This document shows positions 43,310-51,920 of a stretch of DNA of 64,000 nucleotides, one piece after another. Within the stretch, counting starts at the first letter, position 1; every line of letters starts with the position of its first letter. The DNA is from Bacteroidota bacterium. Lineage in GTDB: Bacteria > Bacteroidota > Bacteroidia > Bacteroidales > Prolixibacteraceae. Where the stretch lies: positions 1-64,000 of the forward strand of contig JAHEYU010000005.1 of NCBI GenBank assembly GCA_023251435.1, in the 5' to 3' direction. Both the position numbers and the translations under genes were made by a program. A model generated the notes under the pieces. The model was given only the letters and a program-made list of their open reading frames with translations, had not been told where the DNA came from and searched no databases.

Positions 43310-44050
43310 CTACACCTCCTTAAAATACTCCTTGCTGGCGTTACAGATCGGGCATTTGTAGTCTTCGGGCAGGTCTTCAAAAGCTGTTCCGGGTGGAATT
43401 CCCACTGCTGGATCGCCTTCGTCCGGATCGTATGTAAATCCGCAGATCACGCAAACCCAGCACTTGCCGTCGAAAGTATATTCGTGTTCATGTTCTGGTT
43501 CTTTTTCTTCACCAATATTGGTAGTGGCTTCAGCATCAAGCACTGATTTGTCGATGTATGTAGGCGAATTCTTTGGCGAAAGCATTTTATACTTTTCGCG
43601 GTAATGCTTGTAAGTCAGCGGTTCGTCGTCCGAAATTTCATCGGCATCTAGCACTTCTCCAATGATCAGGTAGTGGGATCCGAGGTCGATGGAATTGGTG
43701 ACTTTGCAGTCGAACCAGGCAACTGAACTGTCGATCACTATGGGAGCGCCTGTTTTAGCGGTGATCGTGTTTATCCCTTTGAATTTGTCGATGTCGGTTG
43801 ACGACATGAAGCCAAAATCGCCAATGATTTTCATGTTTACCTCCTTTTTCAGGACAGAAACCGAGAAAATGCCCGAATCGAGAATTACTTGTGTTGTCTG
43901 GTTTTTTTTATGGCTGGAAATTGCCAGTTGCTCAGGTTCTGAAGTAACCTGAAAAGTAGTGTTGGCAATGTATCCAGACTTTTTTCCCTGATATTCGGAA
44001 GCTACCAGATACAATCCGTAGCTTAATTTATGGAATGCTTTCAGCTTCAT
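43310..44050 (-). CDS. flavin reductase-domain protein fused to rubredoxin
   Basis: A 246-residue electron carrier. Residues 1-165 are a flavoredoxin/flavin-reductase-like FMN-binding domain (LSYGLYLVASEYQGKKSGY, VAWFDCKVTNSIDLGSHYLI). Residues 195-246 are a complete rubredoxin with its two Cys pairs, CVICGFTYDPDEGDP and YKCPICNA. This is the 'high molecular weight rubredoxin' arrangement known in anaerobes, linked to oxygen or NO detoxification. The ATG at 44050 (MKLKAFHKLSYG) is the fold-consistent start; upstream residues would overlap the neighbouring promoter. Confidence 0.88.
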   Translation of the reverse strand: MKLKAFHKLSYGLYLVASEYQGKKSGYIANTTFQVTSEPEQLAISSHKKNQTTQVILDSGIFSVSVLKKEVNMKIIGDFGFMSSTDIDKFKGINTITAKTGAPIVIDSSVAWFDCKVTNSIDLGSHYLIIGEVLDADEISDDEPLTYKHYREKYKMLSPKNSPTYIDKSVLDAEATTNIGEEKEPEHEHEYTFDGKCWVCVICGFTYDPDEGDPAVGIPPGTAFEDLPEDYKCPICNASKEYFKEV

Positions 44051-44166
44051 GGTTGGTGTTTTTTTTCTTAAATATTTTTGCTGAACGAATTTAACCGATT
44101 GTTTTATACTTATCGCTTTTTCAGTGAGAAATTTGTTTTCAGTATCAATTGAAAGTTTACGTAGCA

Positions 44167-44198
44167 TTTGGCCGGTAATTTTGTAAATCATACCTTTC
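44167..44198 (+). promoter_or_regulatory. promoter of the GH36 gene
   Basis: TTTG (44167-44170), 20-base spacer, TACCTTTC (44191-44198), one mismatch to TAnnTTTG. The gene starts 38 bases downstream. Confidence 0.65.
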
Positions 44199-44235
44199 GG
44201 CTTGCCAATTTATTGATCTAAACCCTAAAACAATC

Positions 44236-46404
44236 ATGAAAAAAATACTCCTCATTTTTGCAGCATTAATTGTTGTTATCCAGCTTTTTGCACAACCTGA
44301 ACGCCCGGTTGAAACCGAAAAGCAAATTGTTATCGAAACCAAACATTCAGCCCTTGTTTATTCCGTTGGAAAAAACAAAAAGCTTTATCAGGCATGGTTT
44401 GGCGAAAAACTGAACAATATTTCTGACTATTTATTTCAACGAAATACTCACGAAGCTTACATTCCTTCAGGAACTGATAATCTGTTCGAGCCTGCCATCA
44501 AAATGCTTCACAACGATGGAAATCCTTCTTTGGAACTGTTGTTCTCTGAAGAAAAAATACTGTTCGACGGCAATGTAACCACCACCACAATAGTTCTGAA
44601 AGACCCCGTTTATCCGGTCACTGTGAAGCTGATTTTTGTTTCCTATTTCGAGGAGGACATCATTAAAACATGGACTGAAATCATCCATCAGGAAAAGAAT
44701 CCGGTAGTGATGAGCAATTTTGCTTCTTCAATGATTCATTTGAATGCCGATAATTACTGGTTGACACAGTTTCATGGCGATTGGGCAGAGGAAATGCGGA
44801 TGGAGGAAAGTCAGCTGACCAGCGGAATAAAAACCATCGACAGCAAACTGGGTACCCGTGCAAATATTTTCCAGACACCGGTATTTTTTATGGCAAAAGA
44901 CAACCCCGCCGGTGAAAATTCAGGAGAAGTAATTGCCGGAACTTTGGGCTGGACGGGTAGTTTTCAGTTGTTGTTCGAAATCGACAACAACAATTCTCTC
45001 CGTATGATATCGGGAATGAACCCGTTTGCTTCTGAATATCACCTGAAACCAAATGAGAATTTTGTAACTCCTGAATTTATTTTCACATACAGCGCTGAAG
45101 GAAAGGGATTGGCCAGTCGTAATTTTCACCAGTGGGCTCGCAATTACGGGGTGATGGACGGAAACGGAAGCCGCCTGACTTTGCTGAACAACTGGGAAGC
45201 CACGTATTTTGATTTTGATGAGAAAAAGCTGACCGAATTGTTCGGCGGCGCAAAAGAATTGGGTGTTGATGTTTTTCTGCTGGACGATGGCTGGTTTGGA
45301 AATAAATATCCACGCTCAAACGACCGTGCAGGTTTGGGTGACTGGCAGGAAACTAAAACTAAATTGCCACACGGAATTGGATATTTGGTTGAACAGGCCG
45401 AAGCCAAAGGTGTAAAATTCGGTATCTGGATCGAGCCTGAAATGGTGAACCCGAAAAGTGAATTGTATGAAAAACATCCGGATTGGATACTGAAATTGCC
45501 GAATCGCGATGAAAATTATTACCGCAATCAGCTGGTTTTGGATCTGACAAATCCTGAAGTTCAGGATTTTGTTTATAATGTGGTGGATGAAATGATGACC
45601 GAAAATCCGAGCATCGCATTCATCAAATGGGATTGTAACCGCATGATGACCAATACTTATTCGCCCTATATGAAGAACAAGCAGTCGCATGTTCAGATTG
45701 AATATGTGCGCAGTTTTTACAATGTAATGGAGCGTTTGCGTAAAAAATATCCTGATTTGCCAATTATGCTTTGCTCGGGAGGAGGAGGTCGTACCGATTA
45801 TGGTGCACTGAAATACTTTACCGAATTCTGGCCAAGTGACAATACCGATGCGGTTGAGCGGGTTTACATTCAATGGGGATATTCGTATTTTTTTCCGAGC
45901 ATTACTTCGTGCAACCATATTACTACCATGGGCAAACAATCGTTGAAATATAGAACCGATGTGGCCATGATGGGAAAAATGGGATACGATATACGTGTAA
46001 ACGAAATGACTGCCGACGAACTGGAATTCAGTAAAATGGCTGTTCAAAACTACAACCGCCTGAAAGACTTGATCTGGAGCGGAGATATGTTTCGTTTGGT
46101 TTCGCCTTACGAGCACGAAAGGGCTGTTTTGATGTATGCCAATCAGGATAAAACAAAAGCATTGCTTTTCTCATACGCGTTACATCCGCGTGCATTTAAC
46201 AAGTTTAGTCCGGTTCGGCTGGCCGGTTTGGATGCCGCAAAAAACTACAAGGTTCAGGAAATTAACAAGATGAAGGGTGTATGGAGTTCATTTCCATCAA
46301 ACGGAAAAACTTTTTCGGGCGATTACCTTATGAAAGTCGGATTGTTGTTGCCAAACAACAATGCACTCACAAGCGCGGTAATTGAGATTATTGAGGTGAA
46401 ATAA
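44236..46404 (+). CDS. secreted GH36 alpha-galactosidase
   Basis: A 722-residue family GH36 enzyme with a signal peptide (ILLIFAALIVVIQLFA, then QPE). An N-terminal beta-sandwich (about 25-320) leads to the TIM barrel with NNWEATYFDFDEKKL, VFLLDDGWFG and GIWIEPEMVNP. The nucleophile is Asp in FIKWDCNRM and the acid/base is Asp in FWPSDNTDAVER. It releases terminal alpha-galactose from oligosaccharides or hemicellulose such as galactomannan. It stands as a single-gene unit with its own promoter and a hairpin behind it. Confidence 0.94.
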   Translation: MKKILLIFAALIVVIQLFAQPERPVETEKQIVIETKHSALVYSVGKNKKLYQAWFGEKLNNISDYLFQRNTHEAYIPSGTDNLFEPAIKMLHNDGNPSLELLFSEEKILFDGNVTTTTIVLKDPVYPVTVKLIFVSYFEEDIIKTWTEIIHQEKNPVVMSNFASSMIHLNADNYWLTQFHGDWAEEMRMEESQLTSGIKTIDSKLGTRANIFQTPVFFMAKDNPAGENSGEVIAGTLGWTGSFQLLFEIDNNNSLRMISGMNPFASEYHLKPNENFVTPEFIFTYSAEGKGLASRNFHQWARNYGVMDGNGSRLTLLNNWEATYFDFDEKKLTELFGGAKELGVDVFLLDDGWFGNKYPRSNDRAGLGDWQETKTKLPHGIGYLVEQAEAKGVKFGIWIEPEMVNPKSELYEKHPDWILKLPNRDENYYRNQLVLDLTNPEVQDFVYNVVDEMMTENPSIAFIKWDCNRMMTNTYSPYMKNKQSHVQIEYVRSFYNVMERLRKKYPDLPIMLCSGGGGRTDYGALKYFTEFWPSDNTDAVERVYIQWGYSYFFPSITSCNHITTMGKQSLKYRTDVAMMGKMGYDIRVNEMTADELEFSKMAVQNYNRLKDLIWSGDMFRLVSPYEHERAVLMYANQDKTKALLFSYALHPRAFNKFSPVRLAGLDAAKNYKVQEINKMKGVWSSFPSNGKTFSGDYLMKVGLLLPNNNALTSAVIEIIEVK

Positions 46405-46409
46405 TGCAA

Positions 46410-46448
46410 TATAGTCCGGGTGTGACTTTAAGTCGCGCCCGGACTATA
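46410..46448. terminator. bidirectional hairpin between convergent genes
   Basis: Perfect 11-bp stem TATAGTCCGGG / CCCGGACTATA enclosing a second small stem (GTGAC / GTCGC, imperfect). It is symmetrical, lies six bases past the GH36 stop and nine bases past the stop of the opposite gene; no long T tract. Confidence 0.7.
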
Positions 46449-46456
46449 CTTTCAAA

Positions 46457-46852
46457 CTACCTCTCTGTCATCAATTGTCTTGCTTCCTGCTGTAATATTG
46501 CTGGTAAATGAATGTGTCTGCGCGAAAGGCTGGTCATCCATTTGCTGATTTCTTCAGTTCTGAGAGTATATAAAACTTCGCGTAATTCGTCAATTTGTTC
46601 GGTCGTCAGGTCGCTTTCCCGTATATTTCGCAAACGGTCGAGCTCTTCGTCTTCAAAATAAATAATTATTTCCTCGTTAAAATCAACCTCATCTAATTCG
46701 CATATTTCGTGCGCACCGCAACAATCAGATGCTTTCTGACGGGGAGTTTCCTCTTGTCCTGCCTGCTCTGTCTTGTTGTGTTCTTTTTTCGAAACCCAAA
46801 TTATGACCAGAACAACAACTATTAAAATAGCAAATCCGATAATGTAATACAT
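46457..46852 (-). CDS. hypothetical membrane-anchored protein with CCGAHEICE motif
   Basis: A 131-residue protein starting at the ATG 46852. An N-terminal membrane helix (MYYIIGFAILIVVVLVIIWV) is followed by a polar linker, the Cys-rich motif DCCGAHEICE near residue 43 and a helical acidic C-terminal domain. The motif could bind metal. I do not recognise a named family with known function. Confidence 0.65.
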   Translation of the reverse strand: MYYIIGFAILIVVVLVIIWVSKKEHNKTEQAGQEETPRQKASDCCGAHEICELDEVDFNEEIIIYFEDEELDRLRNIRESDLTTEQIDELREVLYTLRTEEISKWMTSLSRRHIHLPAILQQEARQLMTER

Positions 46853-46946
46853 GGGTGCAAAAGTATAAAATGATAATTGATAAATGAATTCCGGCCCATT
46901 TTCATGCAAAATATGGTAAAGAATTTTTAACCATGCCGATGGGCAT

Positions 46947-46976
46947 TTTGTTGGGAATTTTATTGTGCTATATTTG
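46947..46976 (+). promoter_or_regulatory. promoter of the M64 peptidase gene
   Basis: TTTG (46947-46950), 18-base spacer, TATATTTG (46969-46976), an exact -7 match. Leader of about 70 bases. Confidence 0.75.
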
Positions 46977-47050
46977 GTTTTTAACGGTTAGACTTCAGTT
47001 GCTACCTTGAAGTTCTGAAAATTTTAAACCTTAATTGAAAATCTATACGA

Positions 47051-48322
47051 ATGAAGTACATTTTCCTCTTCCTCGCATTGTTGCTATTTACATATAAGTC
47101 TGAAGCGCAATTCAGTAAATTTTTCAAAGAAAAAACTTTAAGACTCGATTATTATCACTGCGGAAATTCCGGTTCGGAACAGTTTTTTTTCGACGAGCTG
47201 ATTGAGGAGCCATTCTGGGCAGGTTCGAGTACCAATCTGATTGATACCAACGGTTTGGGAAGTCATTTTGTTGAAGTTCGTACTTTAGATACCAGCGAGC
47301 TCATTTTTTCGCGCGGATATTGTACCCTTTTTGGCGAATGGCGTACAACTCCGGAAGCAAAAACCACCAGTCGCTGTTATCCTGAATCGGTGGTGATGCC
47401 TTTTCCCCGCGAAAAAGTGGTGGTATCAATCACAAGTCGCAATCCGGATGGAGATTTTAAAAAGATGTTTGAATACACGGTCGATCCGAAAAGCTATTTC
47501 ATAAAAAAGGAACGCGAAAATCTTCCGGTTTTTGACGTGGTTAATTCCGGAAATACTGCGGAAAAGGTTGACATTGTGCTGCTTCCTGAAGGATATACTG
47601 AAGGTCAGAAAGAACTTTTCGAGAAAGATTGTAACGAATTTGCGAAAGAATTCTTCAGGTATGCGCCATTTTCCCAAAATAAATCCAATTTCAATATTAG
47701 GGGAGTTTGGGCAGCTTCGAAGCAGGAAGGGCCCAGTATTCCGGGTGAAAATATCTGGAACAATACATGTTTCAAAGGTTCGTATTATACATTCGATTCA
47801 GAGCGTTACCTTATGGTTGAAGATTTTCAGGGAGTGCGCGATGTGGCCGGAAATGCGCCTTACGATTACATTTACATTCTCGCAAATACCGATAAATATG
47901 GTGGTGGCGGCATTTATAATTTCTACGGAATAAGCGCAGCCCATCATGTTGATGAAACCGGGAAAATTTACATCCACGAATTCGGCCATTTGTTTGCCGG
48001 ACTTGGCGATGAATATGTTGGGGGAGTTGAGTATTCCGATTTTTATCCGGTGAATGTTGAGCCCTGGGAACCAAACCTGACAACTTTGGTTGATTTCGAT
48101 AAAAAATGGAAAAATATGCTTCCCGAAGGAGCTTTGGTTCCAACTCCTGACAAACAGTGGAAGGAGAAAAAACTTGGTGTTTACGAAGGAGCTGGTTATG
48201 TAACCAAAGGTGTTTATCGCCCCTGGGTTAACTGCCTGATGAATAACTTACATACCATCGACATTTTCTGTCCTGTATGCGAAAAGGCAATTCAAGACAT
48301 GATTAACTTTCATTGCAAGTAG
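47051..48322 (+). CDS. secreted M64-family (IgA-peptidase-like) metallopeptidase
   Basis: A 423-residue exported zinc peptidase with signal peptide (YIFLFLALLLFTYKSEA). An N-terminal beta domain (about 20-160) precedes the M64 catalytic domain with VDIVLLPEGYTEGQKELF and the extended zinc motif HEFGHLFAGLGDEY near residue 313. The family is typified by an IgA1-cleaving enzyme of Clostridium; most members, including environmental ones, have unknown substrates. Confidence 0.92.
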   Translation: MKYIFLFLALLLFTYKSEAQFSKFFKEKTLRLDYYHCGNSGSEQFFFDELIEEPFWAGSSTNLIDTNGLGSHFVEVRTLDTSELIFSRGYCTLFGEWRTTPEAKTTSRCYPESVVMPFPREKVVVSITSRNPDGDFKKMFEYTVDPKSYFIKKERENLPVFDVVNSGNTAEKVDIVLLPEGYTEGQKELFEKDCNEFAKEFFRYAPFSQNKSNFNIRGVWAASKQEGPSIPGENIWNNTCFKGSYYTFDSERYLMVEDFQGVRDVAGNAPYDYIYILANTDKYGGGGIYNFYGISAAHHVDETGKIYIHEFGHLFAGLGDEYVGGVEYSDFYPVNVEPWEPNLTTLVDFDKKWKNMLPEGALVPTPDKQWKEKKLGVYEGAGYVTKGVYRPWVNCLMNNLHTIDIFCPVCEKAIQDMINFHCK

Positions 48323-48332
48323 GACATAAAAA

Positions 48333-48420
48333 CCCCCTGAAGTACGAATAGAGAAATTTTAACCAAGGTTAAAGTTTTCAGCACGCCATGACAAACGTAA
48401 ACTAGCCGTATTCAGGGGAT
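48333..48420. terminator. structured inverted repeat between convergent genes, candidate bidirectional terminator or small RNA
   Basis: CCCCTGAA (48334-48341) pairs with TTCAGGGG (48411-48418); TACG / CGTA extends the stem past one bulged G. Inside lies a second hairpin TTTAAC-CAAG-GTTAAA (48358-48373). The minus-strand reading ends in five T, the plus-strand reading in a T-rich tail. The loop (about 60 bases) is too long for an ordinary terminator. Confidence 0.5.
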
Positions 48421-48539
48421 TATTTTAATTTCTTTAATCAGAAAATAATAACAACCTGAATACAGAGTTGTTTACTCTTTGTTTTTATTTATTCGTAAAA
48501 CGCGTTATTGGGGTAAACTGAATTTCTTCCCGGCGTTTA

Positions 48540-49703
48540 TCAGTTGCGGGGCACAGCATAATTCAGTACATCTTCACGGGTAATTACTTTATCGCAGAGG
48601 ATAATCAGTCGTTCAATCACATTCCTGAATTCGCGGATATTGCCAGTCCACCTCATTTTTTGAAGTTCGCTTATCGCTTCCTCATCTACAGATTTAAGAG
48701 GAACGCCGTATTCCGTACAAATCAGATCAACAAAATAGTCGCAAAGAACTGGAATATCTTCAATCCTGTCATTCAGGTCCGGCACATGAATCAGAATAAC
48801 ACTCAGGCGATGATATAAATCTTCGCGGAAATTATTGGCTTCAATTTCGCGGGTCAGGTTTTTATTGGTAGCCGCCACCACACGCACATCAACTTTTATT
48901 TGGGCGTCTCCTCCAACACGTGTAATTACACTTTCCTGCAAAACACGGAGTACTTTTGCCTGTGCCGAAAGGCTCATATCGCCGATTTCGTCCAGAAAAA
49001 TGGTTCCGCCGGTTGCCTGTTCAAATTTTCCTTTTCGCTGCTTAATGACCGATGTGAATGCGCCTTTTTCGTGACCAAATAATTCACTTTCTATTAATTC
49101 TGAAGGAATCGCGGCACAGTTTACTTCGATAAACGGACCTTCGGCACGATTACTTTTTTCGTGCAGGCGGCGGGCAACCAATTCTTTCCCTGTTCCGTTC
49201 GATCCGGTAATCAAAACCCGCGCATCAGTTGCTGCAACGCGGTCAACCATGTCTTTAACCTTTTTAATGGCAGCCGAATTACCCACAATATCGAACCGTT
49301 TATTTACTTTTTTTCGAAGCACTTTGGTTTCGGTAATCAGCGTCGATTTATCCATTGCATTGCGCAATGTAATCAGTAAACGGTTCAGATCGAGTGGTTT
49401 TTCGATGAAATCGAAAGCTCCTTTTTTTATTGATTCTACGGCTGTATCAATATTTCCATGGCCCGAAATCATTATAACCGGTGTATCAGGTTTTAACTCT
49501 TCAACCTTCTGTAAAACTTCAATACCGTCCATTCCCGGCATTTTAATGTCGCACAAAATCACATCAAAATCGTTGGTTTTTAAAAGTTCCAGCGCTTTAA
49601 ATCCGTCTTCGGCCAGTTCAACCTGGTATTTTTCGAATTCCAAAATGTCTTTTAATGTATGGCGAATGCTGCGTTCGTCGTCAATGACTAATATTCTCGA
49701 CAT
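48540..49703 (-). CDS. NtrC-type response regulator lacking GAFTGA and Fis domains
   Basis: A 387-residue protein. Receiver domain (1-120): ILVIDDERSIRHTL, Asp in VILCDIKMPGMDG (about residue 53), MISGHGNIDTAVES, IEKPLDL. AAA+ domain (about 140-370): Walker A GSNGTGKE, Walker B GGTIFLDEIGDMS and arginine-finger region NIREFRNVIER. The sigma-54 contact loop normally reading GAFTGA is GAFTSV here, and the protein ends right after the AAA+ domain with no helix-turn-helix. It is followed by nothing cognate; the phosphatase gene ppx lies upstream. Confidence 0.9.
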   Translation of the reverse strand: MSRILVIDDERSIRHTLKDILEFEKYQVELAEDGFKALELLKTNDFDVILCDIKMPGMDGIEVLQKVEELKPDTPVIMISGHGNIDTAVESIKKGAFDFIEKPLDLNRLLITLRNAMDKSTLITETKVLRKKVNKRFDIVGNSAAIKKVKDMVDRVAATDARVLITGSNGTGKELVARRLHEKSNRAEGPFIEVNCAAIPSELIESELFGHEKGAFTSVIKQRKGKFEQATGGTIFLDEIGDMSLSAQAKVLRVLQESVITRVGGDAQIKVDVRVVAATNKNLTREIEANNFREDLYHRLSVILIHVPDLNDRIEDIPVLCDYFVDLICTEYGVPLKSVDEEAISELQKMRWTGNIREFRNVIERLIILCDKVITREDVLNYAVPRN

Positions 49704-49738
49704 GTTCCTGTTTTTTTACTGATAATAATTGCCCGAAT

Positions 49739-50659
49739 TTAGCTGAAAATTCGCTCGTATAAAACACCTTCACGAAGTGCAAAATCAGTTTGTGCGATTT
49801 TTTGAATGTTTAACCGGTCAACAATCAGTTTAATAAAAATAACCGATGGAACTATCATCTCAATCCGGATCGATTCCATTCCTTTCATAGCAGTTCTTTC
49901 CATGGTTGTTGAGTTGATCAGCACATTGTATATTCTGCTGAAATCCTGTATTGTTAGTTCCTGATAAATTCTTGTTTTCGTCCCGGGATCGGTCTGGTCA
50001 ATCAGATCGGCCAATGTGTCGAAGGCTCCTGAACAGCCTATTAGCCTGGAAATTTCTGTATTTCTGGTTTCATTCCAGAATTTTTCAAGTCCATTTTCAA
50101 AATAACTGATTATTCGGCTAATTTCTTCCGGAATAATAGGGTTGGAGGGAGGAATTTGTTCAATAATTCGGGCCATCCCCAAAGGAAAACTTTCTTTCCA
50201 GATTGGTTCACCAGCTTTTGTCAGGATAAATTCGTTGCTGCCTCCGCCAATATCAAGAATAAGCGAATGATTTTCTATTTCGCCAAAGGCCAGTTTTACG
50301 CCTTTAAAAATCAGGTCGGCTTCTCTTTCTCCTGAAATTACCAATAAATCAAGCCCGGTTTGCGATTTAATTTCCTGCTGAAACCAGTCTTTGTTGCTTG
50401 CATCTCTGATTGCTGAAGTTGCGATTATTAAAATTTCCGGAGTACCGTATTTACCAATTCGTTCCTGATGTTTTCTGACGGCGAGTATAGCCCGTTCCAG
50501 TCCATCTTCTTTCAGTTGATTCTTATCGATTCCGTTCTTTCCAAGTTTTACAACCTCTTTACCCTGATACAGAATTCGATAGTTTTTGTCCTGATATTCT
50601 GCAATTAACAAGTTGCAGGTATTGGTTCCGAGATCGATTACAGCGATTCGTTTGCTCAT
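49739..50659 (-). CDS. Ppx/GppA-family exopolyphosphatase
   Basis: A 306-residue actin-fold phosphatase. AVIDLGTNTCNLLIAE (phosphate-1 motif), IATSAIRDASN, SGEREADLIFKGV and ILDIGGGSNEFIL (phosphate-2) are all present. The short form lacks the C-terminal HD domain. It degrades polyphosphate or pppGpp; the sequence does not decide between them. The ATG at 50659 (MSKRIAVIDLG) is preferred over one 12 codons upstream. Confidence 0.92.
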   Translation of the reverse strand: MSKRIAVIDLGTNTCNLLIAEYQDKNYRILYQGKEVVKLGKNGIDKNQLKEDGLERAILAVRKHQERIGKYGTPEILIIATSAIRDASNKDWFQQEIKSQTGLDLLVISGEREADLIFKGVKLAFGEIENHSLILDIGGGSNEFILTKAGEPIWKESFPLGMARIIEQIPPSNPIIPEEISRIISYFENGLEKFWNETRNTEISRLIGCSGAFDTLADLIDQTDPGTKTRIYQELTIQDFSRIYNVLINSTTMERTAMKGMESIRIEMIVPSVIFIKLIVDRLNIQKIAQTDFALREGVLYERIFS

Positions 50660-50748
50660 TTTTCTGAAAATATTTTTGTCAACCGAAGGTAGCATTTCGC
50701 GATCAATTCAGTTTCTTTCATCCTGAATAATATTCTTCAGGAAATAGA

Positions 50749-50772
50749 AAAGGCCGGTAAAAACCAGCCTTT
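50749..50772 (-). terminator. hairpin terminator after cysK
   Basis: On the minus strand AAAGGCTGG pairs with CCGGCCTTT (one G-U pair) across a six-base loop, followed by T-rich sequence, six bases past the cysK stop. Confidence 0.65.
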
Positions 50773-50777
50773 CTCGA

Positions 50778-51689
50778 TTAAAACAATCCTTCGATTGATA
50801 AATATCGTTCGCCTGTATCGTAGGCAAAGGTGAGTATCTTTGAACCAGCAGGTAATTCTGTTATCTTTTTGGCAACAGCTGCCAACGAGGCTCCTGAAGA
50901 AATTCCAACAAACAAACCTTCTTCTTTGGCGGCACGGCGGGCATAATCAAAAGCTTCGTCTTTCGAAACCTGAATTACTCCATCGAGCAATTCTTTTTTG
51001 CAATTAACCGGAATAAAACCTGCACCGATTCCCTGAATAGGATGGGGACCGGGCGATCCACCGCTAATCACCGGTGACAATTCGGGTTCAACAGCAAACG
51101 ATTTGAGGTTTGGAAAGCTTAGTTTCAACACTTCAGTAACTCCGGAAATATGGCCTCCTGTTCCAACTCCAGTGATAAGGTAATCAAAACCTTCAGGAAA
51201 ATCGGCGATAATTTCTTTGGCTGTATTCTGTTTGTGGGCAGTAATATTTGCTTCATTATCAAACTGCGATGGAATCCACGAATCAGGTGTTTCAGCCGAC
51301 AGTTCAACAGCTTTGGCAATGGCACCTTTCATTCCAAGTTCTCTTGGTGTCAAAACAAGTTCAGCGCCGTAAGCAGTCAAAATTCTTCTCCGTTCAATAC
51401 TCATCGATTCGGGCATTACCAAAATCAGTTTATATTTTTTTACAGCTGCAACTAAGGCCAGACCGATACCGGTATTTCCTGATGTGGGTTCAATCAATAC
51501 GCTTCCGGGTTTCAGAATTCCTTTAGCTTCAGCGTCTTCAACCATCGAAAGGGCAATACGGTCTTTTATACTGCCGCCCGGGTTGGTTTTTTCCACTTTT
51601 ATATATACTTCGTATCCGGCCGGATACAGGTTGTTGATTCGAACCAGGGGACTATTACCAATGGTTTCCAAAATGTTGTTTACTTTCAT
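50778..51689 (-). CDS. cysK: cysteine synthase (O-acetylserine sulfhydrylase)
   Basis: A 303-residue PLP enzyme making cysteine from O-acetylserine and sulfide. The PLP lysine is in [11 protein letters not shown] (about residue 43), the substrate loop is [11 protein letters not shown], the phosphate-binding loop [11 protein letters not shown], and [12 protein letters not shown] closes the active site. The length matches CysK. The ATG at 51689 ([14 protein letters not shown]) is chosen because the frame further upstream runs through a terminator hairpin. The leader holds a cysteine-codon peptide and attenuator (see 51717-51881). Confidence 0.95.
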   Translation of the reverse strand: MKVNNILETIGNSPLVRINNLYPAGYEVYIKVEKTNPGGSIKDRIALSMVEDAEAKGILKPGSVLIEPTSGNTGIGLALVAAVKKYKLILVMPESMSIERRRILTAYGAELVLTPRELGMKGAIAKAVELSAETPDSWIPSQFDNEANITAHKQNTAKEIIADFPEGFDYLITGVGTGGHISGVTEVLKLSFPNLKSFAVEPELSPVISGGSPGPHPIQGIGAGFIPVNCKKELLDGVIQVSKDEAFDYARRAAKEEGLFVGISSGASLAAVAKKITELPAGSKILTFAYDTGERYLSIEGLF

Positions 51690-51716
51690 CTTATTGTCAT
51701 TTTTAGGGTTATAAAC

Positions 51717-51746
51717 AAAAAAAGCCTTCCGGTGTTCGGAAGGCTT
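51717..51746 (-). terminator. intrinsic terminator/attenuator in the cysK leader
   Basis: Perfect 10-bp stem AAGCCTTCCG / CGGAAGGCTT with a five-base loop and seven T on the minus strand, 28 bases upstream of the cysK start and 32 bases past the end of the leader peptide ORF. Because it stands between the leader promoter and cysK, cysK expression from that promoter needs read-through. Confidence 0.9.
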
Positions 51747-51778
51747 CGACATATTATCTCTTTTTCTGAGTTTCAAAT

Positions 51779-51853
51779 CTAACTTGAAAACATACCTTCT
51801 CCTGTCTGTTTATAACAGCAGCACATATACATGTATGAGAAGTTTGATTTCAT
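51779..51853 (-). CDS. cysK leader peptide with three consecutive Cys codons
   Basis: A 24-codon ORF (ATG at 51853, TAG at 51779-51781) whose centre reads [13 protein letters not shown]. The Cys codons TGC TGC TGT occupy 51815-51823. It begins about 14 bases after the predicted transcript start and ends before the terminator hairpin. A GAAGG segment (51795-51799), 16-20 bases past the last Cys codon, could pair with CCTTC in the first arm of the terminator and act as a weak antiterminator. Cysteine is otherwise rare, so three in a row directly before a cysteine synthase points to regulation by charged tRNA-Cys. There is no experimental evidence. Confidence 0.75.
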   Translation of the reverse strand: MKSNFSYMYMCCCYKQTGEGMFSS

Positions 51854-51873
51854 TTTTAAATATTTTATTGTTG

Positions 51874-51904
51874 CAAGTATAAGAATAATATTTAAATAAA
51901 ATAC
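51874..51904 (-). promoter_or_regulatory. promoter of the cysK leader
   Basis: Minus strand: TTG near 51904-51906, about 22 bases, then TATACTTG (51874-51881), one mismatch to TAnnTTTG. It sits between the stop of the ABC permease and the leader ORF. Confidence 0.55.
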
Positions 51905-51920
51905 AATTTTATCTTTTATT

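Noticed and set aside
31704-49703. CHASE4-type kinase and NtrC-type regulator as a cognate pair
   Set aside because: They lie about 15 kb apart with many unrelated genes between; no sequence evidence joins them.
51690-51880. SAM or other sulfur-related riboswitch in the cysK leader
   Set aside because: No conserved riboswitch core was recognised; the short ORF with Cys codons plus one simple hairpin explains the region better.
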